Origin: Pseudanabaena sp. ABRG5-3 | GTDB lineage: Bacteria > Cyanobacteriota > Cyanobacteriia > Pseudanabaenales > Pseudanabaenaceae | Length of the DNA: 64,000 bases | Reading direction: 5' to 3' | Assembly: GCF_003967015.1 (NCBI RefSeq) | Contig: NZ_AP017560.1 | Location: 124,001 to 188,000 of the forward strand | In this document: in pieces, positions 63,630-64,000 of the stretch | Numbering within the stretch: position 1 is the stretch's first letter | Layout: each line of letters opens with the position of its first letter | Program-made: the position numbers and the translations under genes | The notes under the pieces: generated by a model | What the model saw: the letters and a program-made list of their open reading frames with translations, nothing else | Databases searched by the model: none | What the model was told of the DNA's origin: nothing

Positions 63630-64000
63630 TGCACAATTACCTCACTTTCATCATCAAAAACAACTAGTTTGATAATCTGATTTGTAAGTAAAATCTGACC
63701 TAATTGTATCGTGAATACACTATTAAAAGTTAAGCGAGAAACTGCAAGGTAAAGCTCTCGCTTAATTCCTGTTTCGTTGAGAATTTGGCGATATAGGACA
63801 TATTGCCCTAATGCCTGTTCTAAATCTTTGACATCAGACTGACCGACAAAACTTTTGACCTCAACAACAATTTTTTGAAGCCCTTTTTCAGCACTGATCA
63901 GACGTTCTGCTCCTAAATCCGCAGACAACCGCTTTTTCCCAATTTGTAATGGGAAAGGATCGTGCGTAATTGTCCAACCATCTTTCTCTAAAGCCGTTTT
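63614..64000 (-). CDS. xisH: XisH family protein, 5' end outside the window
   Basis: 128 codons visible, open to the right edge. The start codon lies beyond 64000; the internal TTG at 63928 is not the start. Sequence: LEKDGWTITHDPFPLQIGKK, LSADLGAERLISAEKGLQKI, VVEVKSFVGQSDVKDLEQAL and GQYVLYRQIL. XisH is the standard partner of XisI. The pattern D-x(n)-E-V-K (ADLGAE ... VEVKS) resembles the restriction-endonuclease-like fold, so XisH may be a nuclease. No nitrogen fixation genes are in the window. Confidence 0.92.
   Translation of the reverse strand, partial: KTALEKDGWTITHDPFPLQIGKKRLSADLGAERLISAEKGLQKIVVEVKSFVGQSDVKDLEQALGQYVLYRQILNETGIKRELYLAVSRLTFNSVFTIQLGQILLTNQIIKLVVFDDESEVIVQWIPS

Overview
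The window is chromosomal DNA of a cyanobacterium. The octamer GCGATCGC (HIP1) occurs throughout, and several products are typical of the phylum: a Psb32-type TPM protein, a DUF1574 protein, an Rcp1-like response regulator, XisH/XisI, bilin-type GAF domains and a PilB-PilT-PilC cluster. The moderate G+C content and the gene styles suggest a Pseudanabaena-like lineage, but that is an inference. No rRNA, tRNA or CRISPR array was seen.

Left edge (1-6 kb): a defence and toxin-antitoxin patch. After the 5' end of sufE (minus strand) come a frameshifted HNH nuclease gene with its intact upstream partner, a MazEF pair, and the last 22 codons of a type I restriction S subunit. That fragment is translationally coupled to an ABC-type ATPase gene, which overlaps a TOPRIM-like gene. 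The TOPRIM gene is split by a complete 950-bp IS630-family element with a TA duplication, and its missing C-terminus can be read in frame on the far side. A second MazEF pair and a small exported protein follow. A roughly 43-bp HIP1-bounded repeat sits between these modules three times.

6-8.5 kb and 15.7-16.6 kb are housekeeping genes: clpP, glmM and fabD. Between and after them, from 8.5 to 36.7 kb, lies a signalling array: a seven-PAS histidine kinase with an Rcp1-like receiver, a REC-GAF-GGDEF-EAL protein, three very large hybrid kinases, a HisKA_2 kinase and another hybrid kinase. Two of the hybrids (2085 and 1444 residues) begin with four CBS domains and carry GAF domains with the cysteine signatures of cyanobacteriochrome photoreceptors. 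This includes two DXCF-type GAFs whose two cysteines are exactly 28 residues apart. No member has a DNA-binding output, so signals probably pass by phosphotransfer and cyclic-di-GMP.

37-46 kb is a run of metabolic and small genes: a beta-hydroxyacid dehydrogenase, aspartate aminotransferase, an SGNH hydrolase, a PNPOx-like protein, a SLOG-like protein, leuD, an extended ferredoxin, a probably inactive SNase-like protein, a pentapeptide protein, miaA and a PD-(D/E)XK-like protein. 45.5-50.1 kb holds an AraC regulator and three aldo/keto reductases, one with a Tat-type signal, plus broken fragments of another reductase and of a TMEM175 channel. It looks like an acquired and rearranged cassette. 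50-55 kb encodes the type IV pilus motor PilB-PilT-PilC. 55-61 kb holds a DUF1574 protein, a GAF-GGDEF cyclase, Psb32, RbgA and an unusual FolB-RNase HI fusion. The right edge (61-64 kb) is again accessory: Uma2, NYN-LOTUS, an XRE regulator, XisI and partial XisH.

Intergenic DNA is full of palindromic elements. Three of them have the same terminal layout as the resident IS630 element (TATAGC, about 15 nt, TAGGACA) and are probably MITEs. Other families and long GC-core hairpins lie between most convergent genes and often serve as terminators.
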